From Phallus indusiatus (taxonomy: Eukaryota > Basidiomycota > Agaricomycetes > Phallales > Phallaceae), in assembly GCA_027605045.1 (NCBI GenBank), contig JAQFWX010000009.1:1116001-1180000 (forward strand): DNA of 64,000 bases, given 5' to 3'. The position numbers and the translations under genes are program-made. Numbering within the stretch: position 1 is the stretch's first letter; each line of letters starts with the position of its first letter. This document shows, one piece after another, positions 36,602 to 47,885 of this stretch. The notes beneath the pieces were generated by a model that saw nothing but the letters and a program-made list of their open reading frames with translations, was not told the DNA's origin and searched no databases.

Positions 36602-37100
36602 TGTCCCCGGCAGCCTTAGGTTGAGCTCACGTCCAGTTCGAGTGAGAAAAGTGAAGGAAAAGAGCAGTCAGACAGTATCATAACGAGATTACAATATCAA
36701 TGGCCGAATAAGGCCGGGACAAAGACTCCATGACAGTTTGTTGAGTGTTCTGTGAAACCCTCCGGTTCGGTCATACCGGCGTAAGATCAATCAGGAGGTT
36801 TGACGGATTTGGGACGTCGACCCCGGTGACCCCCGGTGTTCGCCGGCCATGGTCGACAGAAAACTTAGAATAGATTTTGATTGAAAAGGTGTTCACTGGC
36901 CGTGTGTTCGCCGGAAAAGCTTTAAAAATAAAATTTGTAAATCTCAATATTAAATTAAATGATACTAAAATGGAAATTAGAGTGAAAGAAGCGGGTCAAC
37001 GAGTGATGAAGTTAAAGTAACAAAAGAGTAAAGAGTGTGAACAGCCTAAAGGCAATACCAGAGAGTATCTAAGCAAAGAGAAGAAAGAGAAGGAACAATA
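36602..37100. other. Intergenic, no gene seen
   Basis: This is the 5' flank of the transporter. A short direct repeat (ggtgacccccggtgttcgccgg and gtgttcactggccgtgtgttcgccgg) lies at about 36825-36915. Confidence 0.4.
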
Positions 37101-38110
37101 TTAGAATATAAGAAGGCGATCAAGGAATTTTTTAAGAGAAATTAAAAATGAATTGAGGAGGTATCCGCTGGCAATATGTACTATGCGCTGGCGCTGGTGA
37201 ATGAGGCTGGAGTTTTCCCCAATTTCAACCTTCACCAAAGGAATCCACACACACTCTCGTGCTCGAAGAGATTCAGCACATCCATTCCTACAGAACAGTA
37301 GCAACAAAACTTGAAGATAAGATCTGGAGCCAGAGGGTCCAGCACTAGAGGAGGCAATAGGCGAAGAAAGAGCGTCTGTAAATGGTGAGCTTTCGCGTTT
37401 TACCTTTCCTTTTTGTCCAGAGGTATAAGGCTTAGCTGATCTGGGAGATGGGTCGGCGGAAACTGGTGAGCTTTCCCTTTTTATCTCCTTTTTCGTGTCA
37501 GGCTTATAGTTGTTTAAGCCGAATTCCTTGGGAAGTTCCCAATCAGTGATGGGGCTACTAGCGCTTGAGGTGCGATTAAAGAGTAGATCAGCAGCGTCTC
37601 GACGTTTGTATCCAGTGTGCGCTATATTAAAAACAATAATAAATCAGAACGATTTTGACTAGTATGCTAAAACTTACGTGGAGCAGAAAGCCTTCGATAA
37701 GATCGTGGTATTTCCCGAAATTTCCCATTAGGTATCACAACTTTTCCAGGAGATAGAGTTGCTGGCTGAATCTCTAAACGAAAAATAAGTCAGATTCAAT
37801 GAAAAAATATGTCTCACCGCCATCAGGATCCTCGAATGTATAAGTAGCGACGAAATCAGCCGTTGTATATGCTATCTCCAAGCACACTATGCTTGCAGGT
37901 AAGCATTGAATCTGTTAAACCAAAAAAATTACTCACCATACAGGTTGCATTTATCGCAACGGATGACCTGGCCATGGAATTCTTGACGGACGTCAACAAA
38001 TTGAGGACCATCTTTTTGCAGAGCACAGAAACACTCAAAACGAAGTCTTCTGTTGTCAAAGTGCCGCTTGAAGCCACTGGGTACAATGCGCGTGCATTAG
38101 TACAACGGGC
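37101..38110 (-). CDS. Orphan protein with a CDKC motif (start uncertain)
   Basis: Four minus-strand exons join in frame: about 38090-37939 (SGFKRHFDNRRLRFECFCAL, then GQVIRCDKCNLY), about 37892-37823 (VCLEIAYTTADFVATYTFED), about 37777-37680 (IQPATLSPGKVVIPNGKFRE then IPRSYRRLSAP) and 37622-37101 (HTGYKRRDAADLLFNRTSSA). The last exon is Ser/Lys-rich with KRESSP twice and ends in a hydrophobic tail. CxC and CxxC pairs suggest a metal site. I know no family. The first exon cannot be placed: the frame meets a stop just upstream unless an acceptor at about 38091 is used. Confidence 0.45.
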
Positions 38111-38154
38111 TTAGAACCAAGTAAGCGCAAGATCTAAACAATTTAACATTCAAG

Positions 38155-38385
38155 CAATACACTTTACGCTGGCACAAATACTCAATTTCAAAATCCAGTT
38201 CACTTCAACCATACGTCGTATAATGCGTCACATCATATTCCACATTTCCCGCACCCGCACCCATGCCTTTAGGTAGCATAGGACAAATGGGACTGCCGGC
38301 TCGTGCTTATTCGCTCAATGCTCCCTCAGGACAGCCCAACTACCATCATGGTGGATATACTTACCAGCCAGGTTCTTCAGTTTAA
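38155..38385 (+). pseudogene. C-terminal remnant of an unknown plus-strand gene
   Basis: After an acceptor-like ttcaag the plus strand reads NTLYAGTNTQFQNPVHFNHT then SYNASHHIPHFPHPHP. One base out of frame it continues MPLGSIGQMGLPARAYSLNA, then PSGQPNYHHGGYTYQPGSSV and TAA. The two parts look like one His/Gln/Pro-rich tail split by a one-base change. The rest of the gene would overlap the orphan on the other strand, so this is probably a fragment. Confidence 0.35.
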
Positions 38386-38609
38386 ATTAACCACAAGACC
38401 CTCCCTCTATTTTTTTTTCCTTTAACTAAATATGTAAACCGAACATGCCAGGTTCTTTGGTGGGCTTCGGATGAGGTAGTCTTATCTCTGACTGAATAAA
38501 TCTATATACATTTACAAAAAAAATTTAATATCTTGAAAAAGCTCGTTGTTCTATTGTTAGTGTGCATAATTCAATATAAAGGGGCACAAATTTCAACCTG
38601 ATCGCAAAC

Positions 38610-38700
38610 ACATGGGCGGGAATCAAACCAATGGCCTTCCAAAGGACACTAACGCTACGAAGTTGAGCTCTCCGTGATGCCACTGCTCTATCGCAGCTCA
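38610..38700 (-). other. tRNA-like sequence, possible SINE
   Basis: Minus strand reads gtagcgttagtgtcc (A-box-like), then about 25 nt later ggtttgattcc (B-box-like). The spacing is shorter than in a tRNA and no full cloverleaf forms. An AT-rich tail with a poly-T run follows at about 38515-38535. This fits a degenerate tRNA-derived SINE better than a tRNA gene. Confidence 0.3.
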
Positions 38701-39039
38701 CACTTACTCTACTCAGCTCAAGTAAATATAAAACTTCTATCCAAATCTTGTATTAAATAAGAGAGGTCGAAACCCTACGAACGCCAGCAATGAAGGAAGT
38801 GAGTCAACCTGTCGAAGTTTTTCGGGCAATTTAAGAGTGTCCTACAAAGACTGCATTGAAGCGGGGAGAATAAACATTATTTGTTTGAATAATTTCTTGT
38901 TATGTACATGATACTCCCGGTAGAGTTTGAACGAAGTACCGCGCGCTCAATATTTAAAAGAACACGGGCGATATATTTATAATTAGACATATTCTTGTTA
39001 TTTTAGGCTTTTATTCTACTACTTTACATGGACGGTCTC
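38701..39039. other. No gene seen
   Basis: Intergenic between the SINE-like sequence and the transporter relic. Confidence 0.4.
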
Positions 39040-39465
39040 TGGTGTCCTCTGTACTACGCGAGTCGGGCCAACAATTTGATGCCAGATCTTGTTGTACGAT
39101 CGGCATATTTCACCATGAACTCCAGTTTGTTTGCTGACCGGTGTTCCTCCGGTGGTACCAGACATTGCCAGACCTGCAAGATCCGCGGCGGTGAATCTGT
39201 AACTGAAATAGCTCGCTTGCCTTTAACCATGCAACCCGCCCCCCACTAAGAAACATGACTTGAGAGAACGAATTTGAAACTGAAGATATCGATGGCGATA
39301 TCAAACCATCAGTTTTTACAATTTCGATATTAACTTCGTCCCCATCGTCAAGCTTTTCGTTTGAGGCCAGCCTCTTCGCCAATGGAAACGTTGGAGCTCC
39401 TGAATGATGTAATTCAATTCTGTTTTTGCCTGGTGAACAGTGCTCGGCACACCGGCGGGTCATGA
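39040..39465 (-). pseudogene. Relic of an MCT-type transporter N-terminus
   Basis: The minus strand reads a polar stretch then SQVMFLSGGRVAWLKA, which lines up with [18 protein letters not shown] of the copy at 34339-36601. After this point the frame decays. No transmembrane exons could be traced further. Confidence 0.5.
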
Positions 39466-40800
39466 ATCAAAAAATGACCCTGATTGGAGCTAAAGACCCC
39501 GGTAACCTCCGGGGGCTCCCAATCACTGTAAATACAAAATTAAATATGCCGTCAACCTGGGTGTTCTCCGCAGTGACGTTAGAACTCTCAAATGAAAGGA
39601 AAGGGAGTAAAGGACGGGGGTAGTACAACTTAACCAGGGTCAAGATGCGGTGCGAGAGTAACTGCCTTTCTTTTAAAAAAGATATGTTGCTTGAAAAATC
39701 AGTAAGCATCAAATTAGAAGTAGAAGACCCTTCATCCCCACACTTTTCCAGTATACGTGGGCTTACGCCCGCAGCACTCATATGTATTTCCTACTGAATT
39801 AAACATACCAATCAGCGGTACTTTTAGACACATCCTTTGGATCATCATCTGCATTACGCCCAGGGTAAAAGCATGAACGTAGCGAAGATGTATGTCAAGC
39901 AAGGTACATAATGCAATAATCTGCCTGCTTCAAGCAGTGCGGCGTGCTTCATAACCAACGTCATGCGGCTTATGCCGACGCCCATCCACACAAGCAAGGC
40001 TCGAGGGGAACACCTTTGTCCAGCAGAGTAATAGAATCGTTCATTAGCGATAGAAAAGAAGAATATCTGCTATTTATTGCAGCATCTGAAAGTAAGGGTG
40101 GGCCTGGTATGGAATGATGAAGGTTGGCAGAAACGGAAAGCGGACTTGGAAAACGGCCATCAATTGACAATACGGCATGACAAAACAGCTCTGATTTGAG
40201 AATCAGATTGCCTGGGGACAGTCTTACAGCCTTTTCATCATTATGCTTGGTATTATGATTGGTGGGTACAGAATGCATCTCGAATTTTGAACATTGATAT
40301 ACTAAACATTTATTTTCAAAAGAGTTTACCCACAGATCCGTGGGCCCACGTTCGTGTTTTGTCACTTCAAGAACTTTGGCTAAGCAGACAGCCCTTGGGA
40401 GCTACTTTTAGTCTTTCGTAGTATTTGTTTTTTCTCGAAGATAACTCCGAGGTTTCAATTTATGTTTCCAAGCTGCTCGAATAGTCCCCAACGCGTTTTA
40501 TTGCGGAGTTTAATCATGCTGGGGCGATGGACATCTTGTGCAAAATTGGGGCAGGCGGCGTTCTTTTGCTTCTCTAGGCTTGGGTGATGATAAACCAATA
40601 AAATAATTACCTTTTAACCAGGAAATAACACACATCTGACTATATTCCACAGATGCAATTTTAGTTTTGTCCCATTGTCTCCAACCTTGTCCGAGTTCGT
40701 GTCCAACCGGAATTACCCGTCAATTTATAATGAGCTAGCTGTTTCTCTCATTTCCTCCTTTTCACCTTCTTCTACCTACTCGACTCTTATCACATCAAGT
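39466..40800. other. Intergenic with one uncertain minus ORF (39970-40365)
   Basis: A 131-codon minus-strand ORF from an ATG (MTKHERGPTDLWVNSFENKC) shows no domain. It may be a small orphan gene; there is no supporting evidence such as introns or a related copy. Confidence 0.2.
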
Positions 40801-41649
40801 ATGGTTCCCGGTCAAACGAATCCTACTGCATCAACGCAGCGTCCCTCTCAGTCTCAGAGTGCTCAACGACCCTGGACTGTCGTTCCCATGCGGTATTCCA
40901 TACATATGGGCATTCCATTCTTCGTCAGACCCATCCCGTTTCCGCTCTCGCAAGCTATTCCTTTGCCTAGGCAACCTCCACAATCTATATTCTCTGCGCA
41001 GGTCCCCTCTTCGCTGCAGCATTTCGCTTTTGGCCTTCAGGAAGCTTATGATCCACGACCCACTTCATCGCAGCAATCAGCTACCACTCATCATGGCCCA
41101 CCCGTTAACCAGACCCCTCTTTCTCAACAACGGCAGCGGCAGCAGCAGCAACAGAGTTCCGGGCCGCGTCAGTCTGCTCTCGGTCCTTCTAATCCTATTG
41201 AAAAGAGGAAACTGAGAGCACTCCTGAAACGCGACCCGAAGCTTTCTCGTTATCCATTACGCACCATAAACCTCTCTGATGTAAATTGGGGTCAATTCTC
41301 ACACCGCTGTCCATACTTACATCCTGTCACCGGCGCACCTTGTCCCGTGAGTTGCCCACAACTCGTCCAATGGAAAGTGACCAGACACGCGGCCATGCAC
41401 GTTTTCGACGAAATTCGAGCCATGCGCGAGGGGAAATTAGGTTACTGTCAAGGCACTATCATCAACTCTTCATCATCGTACGAGAAATTTCGAGACTGTT
41501 GGTTCTTTTGCGACAAATGCTCTCTTGTTAAGGATAAGCACGCTCGTGCTGCCAGTATAAAGCTATCATTGGATCCCGGTACGTTTATGTGCCAGAGTTG
41601 CGAGGACTCATATTTTGCTTCTCTTAAGCATTTCTATCGACCACGATAA
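40801..41649 (+). CDS. Orphan Cys/His-rich, probably zinc-binding protein, copy 1
   Basis: A single exon of 282 codons from ATG 40801 (the frame is open further upstream, but without an ATG). Residues 1-150 are rich in Pro, Gln and Ser with a QQRQRQQQQQ run. The C-terminal half holds two candidate metal sites: HRCPYLHPVTGAPCPVSCPQ then RHAAMHVFDEIRAM; and CWFFCDKCSLVKDKHAR followed about 20 residues later by CQSCEDSYF. The same order (CPYL, a helical basic part, WF-C-x2-C, C-x2-C) occurs in the gene at 43442-43960, 1.8 kb downstream. This suggests a small local family; a nucleic-acid or protein-binding role is only a guess. Confidence 0.6.
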   Translation: MVPGQTNPTASTQRPSQSQSAQRPWTVVPMRYSIHMGIPFFVRPIPFPLSQAIPLPRQPPQSIFSAQVPSSLQHFAFGLQEAYDPRPTSSQQSATTHHGPPVNQTPLSQQRQRQQQQQSSGPRQSALGPSNPIEKRKLRALLKRDPKLSRYPLRTINLSDVNWGQFSHRCPYLHPVTGAPCPVSCPQLVQWKVTRHAAMHVFDEIRAMREGKLGYCQGTIINSSSSYEKFRDCWFFCDKCSLVKDKHARAASIKLSLDPGTFMCQSCEDSYFASLKHFYRPR

Positions 41650-42560
41650 TGGTAAGCTGGGATTCAACTGCTTTAGTTTGGCTCTGACCGAAACTTTTTT
41701 TTTCAAGTTTATGGGTCATATATTTATATTTCTCGTGTCGCGCCGCCCATTTATAGATTATAAATGCCTCTTTTTTTTATCTGCCTTGTCATCTTCGTTC
41801 TCAATCCCTCTGACAAGGCTAAACAACCCATACGCTTTTCGCTTCTGACTTGTTTACTTCTATGTCTTTTTCCTTGGTTGCTGACCTTGCGAGGAAATTT
41901 ATTTCCTCAATGGAAATGATACGCAGTCAACAGTTTCAGTTTGATGAAGAGGATCCTCAAAGTAGATATTCGGGAACCCTCTTGAATGATCCGATGTTCT
42001 TCAACTTCAACCTCCATTATTGCCTTCTTATAACTTCGTTCTTCTTACTTCATGACCTTTCCAAGTTTTCTTCTTTCGTCGCGTCTAACCCTCCGATTAG
42101 CCATCCTTTTTTAATCATCTCTCCCCTTATTATAATCGATGCATTTCTGGAAATTACGCCACGTGCGTTTTGATTTATCGTCTGTATTATGTATGGATTT
42201 GCTACGGCTGGGTACAGGTTCGTTTATCCTAAAATGGAATCTCTACGTAGCACTCTAGAGCTTGAACCCGGCTTTCATAGGTCATTAAGGTCTCGGTTGG
42301 TCAAGACCTCTTATTAATACAAATTGTATACTATTTAATAATCCGGGTAGTGGTCTCAATATCCGGAGACTCGTTTTATGTTCTAAATATCGTGAAATAA
42401 ATCTTTTATCACATTATAAGGAGCCGGACATAGTACGGACAAGTAAAGTCATCCAGTCCTTCTCGGACCTGCATTTCTTGCGATAACCGGTCACGCGCAC
42501 GGTGTCTTGAATTTTGGTACGCCAGTGAACCGCTAAAATTTACCTAAATTATTTCTTCAA
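41650..42560. other. Intergenic, no gene seen
   Basis: The ORF at 41850-42173 is hydrophobic by composition but lacks start context, introns or family; probably chance in T-rich DNA. Confidence 0.35.
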
Positions 42561-42596
42561 GATTGTGAATCCCGTATACATACGGGATTCACAATC
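42561..42596. repeat. Perfect 17-bp inverted repeat with 2-nt spacer
   Basis: gattgtgaatcccgtat, then ac, then its exact complement. This is a 36-nt perfect palindrome, unlikely by chance, in an otherwise unremarkable intergenic stretch. It could be a foldback element core or a cruciform site. No clear target duplication was seen. Confidence 0.8.
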
Positions 42597-43441
42597 TACC
42601 ACGTATGATGGTCAAAAACCGTTATGACTAATAGCAAGCAATCATTCAATTCAATATGAAGCCGCGGCCTTGAGAGTGACAAATAAGGAGGTCCAGGGGA
42701 AAGCATGCTCGCCCGAGGCTGAAATTCCTTAAGATGATTTAGAGGGAAAATCATTGTAATCATTGTAATAGTCACCTTATTGGAGGTTTACAACATAAAT
42801 AACGTAACGGTGATTGCTTCATAATTGCATGGGATGATCTGGGTCAAAGTTCGGTTTAAACATGCAAGCTCGGGATTCTTGTATCGATGGCCGGATCGTG
42901 TATAAGACTTTCCTCGTGCTCGTCCCTAGTTTACTGATCGCATTATATACGTTCAGTATTAACCAATGGCTTCGAAACCTGAGCTTTAATGCCTCAACTA
43001 AGCTGACTTCAGAAATTGATGTATGCTTCCTCAAGCACTGATCTCAAGGTAAGTGTATTTTAAATTCTAATGTTAACATCAACATTAAAACTAAATTCGA
43101 TACCTGATGCGGGTCGCAATCATGGTATGAGTGGACGTGATGCGCCTTCCAACCGGACCTAAAACTGATAATACTAAATGTCAAATTATTGCTGAAGGAC
43201 AATCATATAAATAACTTGACTATTTCCGAATTACGGAGTTCCGTGTCCAAACATCAGCCTCCACTGGACAGTCTCCGACTCCAAGACAATCCGAACGTCC
43301 ATGGCAAACCCGGCCCAGGCAAATATAAAAACCGTGCTCGACAACCTCAACCACCACAACTAAACGCAAATTCATTATCATCTACTGCGCCGCAATCCCT
43401 TCACTTCAATTTCCATCCCATTTTCTGATTGCGACCGCACT
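42597..43441. other. Intergenic / 5' region of the second orphan zinc gene
   Basis: A 79-codon ORF (43189-43428) ends 14 bp before the next gene's ATG. It is Pro/Gln/Asn-rich (KYKNRARQPQPPQLNANSLS), like the N-terminus of the first copy, so it could be an upstream exon or a relic of the missing N-terminal part. Confidence 0.3.
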
Positions 43442-43960
43442 ATGCAGCACCACAACACAGGCTACACGAGCAAAACTTCTCATGCCACTCCCGATTATGA
43501 TATATCCCAAATTCCCGCTTATCGGAAACCCATTCAAAACAGCCGTTTTGAAAACCATAATATTCTGGAGGCAGATTACGAGGCACCGAATAGCAACCGA
43601 TCAAATGGCTGCCCATATCTCTCAATGCATCCACATTTACGCAAAAAACTTCCCAAACCCCATCCAAACCAAGAAGCAACATTTCTGAGGAATAGTAAAC
43701 GAATTGTAGGCAATTTCCTTCGGAAATTCAAAGCGATGAGGCGACCGAAAGCTAACGACATTAAAACTCTCCATCCTGAATATGACCCGAGGATTCCCGA
43801 TGTGGGACCAAGGAGAAAACATATTTGGTTTGTCTGCAGAGTCTGTCGTCAGACTACGCGCCAGACCGCTTGGAAAGAGGGAAACTTGGAACCGTTTTCA
43901 GATGGACGTTTGTGCGATGGATGTGCAGGGGAGTTGTTGGCTGAGCGTGAACTTTGTTAG
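43442..43960 (+). CDS. Orphan Cys-rich, probably zinc-binding protein, copy 2
   Basis: A single exon of 172 codons from ATG 43442. It lacks the long Pro/Gln region of copy 1 but keeps the core order: NGCPYLSMHPHLRKK, a basic helical part (RNSKRIVGNFLRKFKAMRRP), then WFVCRVCRQTTRQTAWKEGN and LCDGCAGELLAERELC. The two CxxC pairs 27 residues apart resemble a four-Cys zinc finger. The sequence is diverged from copy 1, so the duplication is old or the genes evolve fast. Function is unknown. Confidence 0.55.
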   Translation: MQHHNTGYTSKTSHATPDYDISQIPAYRKPIQNSRFENHNILEADYEAPNSNRSNGCPYLSMHPHLRKKLPKPHPNQEATFLRNSKRIVGNFLRKFKAMRRPKANDIKTLHPEYDPRIPDVGPRRKHIWFVCRVCRQTTRQTAWKEGNLEPFSDGRLCDGCAGELLAERELC

Positions 43961-44570
43961 TCGGAGTTGAATGCACTGTATCGGAGATGGGACTCGGAGA
44001 AAAGTTACTCTTTGTCAAATTGTCACTTCCAACAACCTTTTAAATAATGATTTCTCTTGTGTATTTATCTCGAATTGATCCTTACCAAATTTATTTTTCT
44101 TTCGCATCAATCTCAGAAGTTTCGGCACAATATTATAGGTGATATTGAACTCAACAGGTGTCGCTCAATTTACAATGATTATAGTTGTCCCGGCGGTATA
44201 GATGCGGAACTTGTCAAACTATTCTGAGACCATAACGCGAGACAGTTGAGAAATCTATACATGGCTGTAATGATCTTCGGGGACAGGCATTTTGGTGACA
44301 CGGAAAATGAAGCAAGCGGCAGTTGGCCAAACGCGAGGTGCGATTAATAGTCCTCACTGCTCAGTCATGTCGATAAACACCATTTCAGAGAATATGATGA
44401 CAAATACCAAATCACTTGAATACGTTCAAAACCACAGCCTTTAGTAATGATACTATTAGCCGAAATAATATAAATTCAAATTCAAACTCAAACTCAGACA
44501 GGCCTTCAAATCAAGTTTCTTTGACCCTTTACCGCTTCCTTCAAAACAGTTCAAACTCTTCAAAGTCTTC
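43961..44570. other. Intergenic, promoter side of the second Sulfotransfer_4 gene
   Basis: A tataa-like aataatataaattc lies at about 44465-44480, about 100 bp before the ATG, followed by short caaactc repeats. No gene. Confidence 0.4.
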
Positions 44571-45553
44571 ATGGATACCGGATCGCGCTTAAAACCAAAG
44601 GTCGTATGCCTCGGACTGGGTCGTACGGGGGTATGTCGGATGTCCTCTGCTCATATTCATTGTCACTTGCTCACATTGATTGCTAATTTCTATGTGCTTA
44701 GACAACGAGTTTGATGGCTGCTTTGGACCAAATCGGATTTGGACCTTGCTATCATATGGTTGAAATCCTTAAACATCAGGACGCAAATGAGATCAATACG
44801 TGGTATAATCTGGGACAAGGTGACTGCCATTCATCATTTGTATCCTTTTCTTTTGAATCGATGAATGATTACAAAACAAACAGGGTTAGCTACAATTGAC
44901 GACATGCGAGCTATCTTGAAAGACTACAATTCCGTGCTGGATTTGCCTGCTGCTATGTTTTATGACAAACTATACGAAGCCTATCCCGACTCAAAATTTA
45001 TCCTGGTGAGAAACCGATCAAATATTCCTTAAGTCGACAGCATACATGGACAATTTTTATCACCAATAGACAATCCGAGATCCCGCTAAATGGGAAGCTA
45101 GCATGAGAGCCACCATTCTCGGCTCTAACGAGTCCAATAGTTTCAATCCTCCTGCAGACACGGATTCATTCATAGGCGCGTTGCATAGATGGAGCATTGT
45201 CGAGATGCATGGTTCGTCCTTCTCCTAATGCTCTATAAACTAAACAAAATAAACAAATTTACTCATGAATATAGGCCGTTATCATCAAGACAGACTGCGT
45301 ACAGACACGCAAGCTGAAGTCATTCCCGCCGATAAACTGCTTATTTATGAAATCAGTCAAGGTTGGGAACCATTAGTTGAGTTTCTTGGGGTGTATGTCT
45401 ATCTTTGAATTTTCATGAGACTGAAACTAACTCCTTTGATGATATAGGGAGAAACCAGACACGCCTTTCCCGCATCTGAACGACTCTGCAGGGTTTAAGA
45501 AGCGTGTTGAAGAGTATATAATCAAGCCTCAATCATTGACTTTGCAACATTAA
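44571..45553 (+). CDS. Sulfotransfer_4 P-loop protein, copy 2
   Basis: Exons join in frame from MDTGSRLKPKVVCLGLGRTG (first intron inside the P-loop, GRTG|TTS) through LMAALDQIGFGPCYHMVEIL, LDLPAAMFYDKLYEAYPDSK, TIRDPAKWEASM, LLIYEISQGWEPLVEFLGV and EKPDTPFPHLND to TAA at 45551-45553. Intron positions match copy 1 at 28615-29582. The P-loop and RDPxKW motifs are canonical. It is likely a PAPS-dependent sulfotransferase-like enzyme; the substrate is unknown. It stands alone between the orphan zinc gene and a gene-poor stretch. Confidence 0.86.
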
Positions 45554-46145
45554 CCACAAACGTTCTGATGATGAGCTGTAATTTGACTCGGAAGAAAATG
45601 AGCATTTATTTCGTGTAAAATGATTAGAATAGACTGGATATTAGTATCCTCAATCGAGCGCTTGACGAAGGGAGCCTAGCCGCCCTAGCCGAGAGTTTAC
45701 ACACTCCATCTGAAAACAAAATACAATAAGACTCATGACTTTGAAGATATTATACGCCACAAGATTGGTTGGTAGTTTTGATAGAAGTTAATCTCGACCC
45801 ATCAAGTCAAAGACATGCAGCTAGCGGCGCAACCGTCATCGAGCCCACGTGCGCGCTCTACGCAAAGCGAGAAACTTGAACGACAAAGCGCATTAACCCA
45901 TCTCATCTTTACCAGTAACAAGTTTAAGTTTGTCGAATCCAATGTACCCGGCAGCTCCCGAACGCCGACGGCCTCATCATGCCACCCCGACGCAGTTCGG
46001 AACTGAGAGAGGTTTTAATTTCAAGCTGTGCTCCGTCCACAACCACGAGTACCTCACAGTACTCTTCATGGGCACCAAAGGGGGCCAAGAACAACTATTT
46101 ACCCATCATCAGAGACGTGGTGGCGCAGATAAAAAAATATTACAC

Positions 46146-46177
46146 GACGGCTGTCAAGTTGTAACTTGACAGTCGTC
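46146..46177. repeat. 15-bp inverted repeat (hairpin)
   Basis: gacggctgtcaagtt, spacer gt, then aacttgacagtcgtc: 14 of 15 positions pair. Followed by an A-rich run. Confidence 0.65.
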
Positions 46178-47810
46178 TCACAGAAAAAAAAAACAATTAA
46201 CTTCAGTGGCACGCCGCATGTTTTTTTATCTTTTCCAGGCATTCGTTGGTGCCCAACTCCTGCGACTATCAACTTGGCATTTTGGTGGCCAGCATAAGAG
46301 TTAGGTTGGAAAAAAAAATAGCTCACTTGGATAAATACCTCGACGCCGGACTTGGAATCCGACCAAATGAAGGTATGTATTGATGATATCATCGAACCGA
46401 TTGAGAGAAACAGCGCCCGGAGAAGAAAAGATGGGGAAAAAGACAGTCTAGACAGCCTGGTGGCACCGCATATAAAGATGCTACGTTTTCATCATCAATG
46501 CGTTACCTGTCGACATAACCGATTCGGGCGGCTCGAGAACCTTATAAGCTATAAAACGCTCAATCTTCCACTTCGACTTCGGTCTATGACAGAGCATCTC
46601 AAATTTTCCCAGGAATTGAGTTTGAAAGTTTTTGGCGGGGGGACTTCGGGGATTGGAAAGGCCGGACTGAGCTGCTGAGGCTGATTGTGAACTGCGGCTG
46701 CTACTAGTATCAGCCCCCCCCCCCCATTTCCGAGTATGTATATGGTCTTTCATTTGTAAAAATAAAATAAAATAGATTGAGTCTTTGCACTGCCACAGCA
46801 GTGATGAAGACAGGCTGTGCTGACAGAACGTTCAATTTGGTTTTGGTACTACATAGATTATGTAGACAGCATTTCTATCTTTAGGTCGAGCTGAGCACAC
46901 TATCACTTTAAATATAAATTAGAAAAACCCGTTAAAGGATAAATGAACTCTACTGAGATGAGATGGTTTTGAAACTCTTTGTCGTTATCGATAACTAGGA
47001 CAGCCGCGTCGCGTGCCCAACTTTTTGTACTTTCTGTAAAAGGTATGCATGGAAACGATTAATTATATTTGAGAGTGGAGCGCAAGAAGTGTATACATAC
47101 AAAGAATACAGGCTGTTTTATAATTCTTCGAGAGGTGAACCAGTCAGTCTCAACTCGAATCTGAGCTCAGCTCAGCTTCGACGTGAGCTTCGAATTCGAG
47201 CGCCGTTGATTCAGATGATTGATGTATGTAAATAAGGAGCGAAAACAGCGGGGGAGAGTTGGATGTAGGAGTGAATTTCCCTGTATGCGCAGGTGAGATC
47301 TAGGGCCTGGGTATTAATGATAAAGATGAAAGATATCGATATCTTGCAACTGCGGACGCATGCGCGATTGTTGATGATGCTGTTCGAGTAGAGAGTCGAA
47401 TAAGGAACATAACCAACGACAAATGAAAATTCAATATTATGTAGATTTTGTCTGTAAGGACCGTGTGTGTATTGAGATATAGGCAATGAGTATGTAACAC
47501 GTTATAGTCCGTAATAGTGAGATGATAATAATGATGATACACAAAGGGTTTAGTTAGATAGCAACTAACTCACTTTTGTAACAGTGAAGGACGGACGAAC
47601 AGAGGGATGATGGCGAGGTGAGGAGGTGACAGGGGAGAGAGAAGGGGGAGATTAGATGAAGAAAAAGCTTGATTTAGGCCCAAGCTCGAGTACTATATAT
47701 GATGCATAGATTAAAGTCTTTGATCTAGTTCACAGGGCGGATAGGGGTGGGGTTGGTTAGAGAAGTAAAAACTAGATACCGAATGAGTTCTCGTTACAAT
47801 GCACACACCG

Positions 47811-47885
47811 GAGAGGGAAAAAGAAAAAAGAGAAAAGAGAAGAAAGAAAGAAAAACGAGGAAAAACAGGAAAGACGAAAGGAATA
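47811..47885. repeat. Polypurine tract, about 75 bp
   Basis: Nearly pure A/G on the plus strand (gagagggaaaaagaaaaaag onward), just beyond the 3' end of the minus-strand membrane protein gene, so it would be polypyrimidine in that gene's downstream RNA. Confidence 0.7.

Noticed and set aside
41850..42173. 107-codon hydrophobic open frame
   Set aside because: T-rich composition alone explains the hydrophobic residues; no introns, domain or copy.
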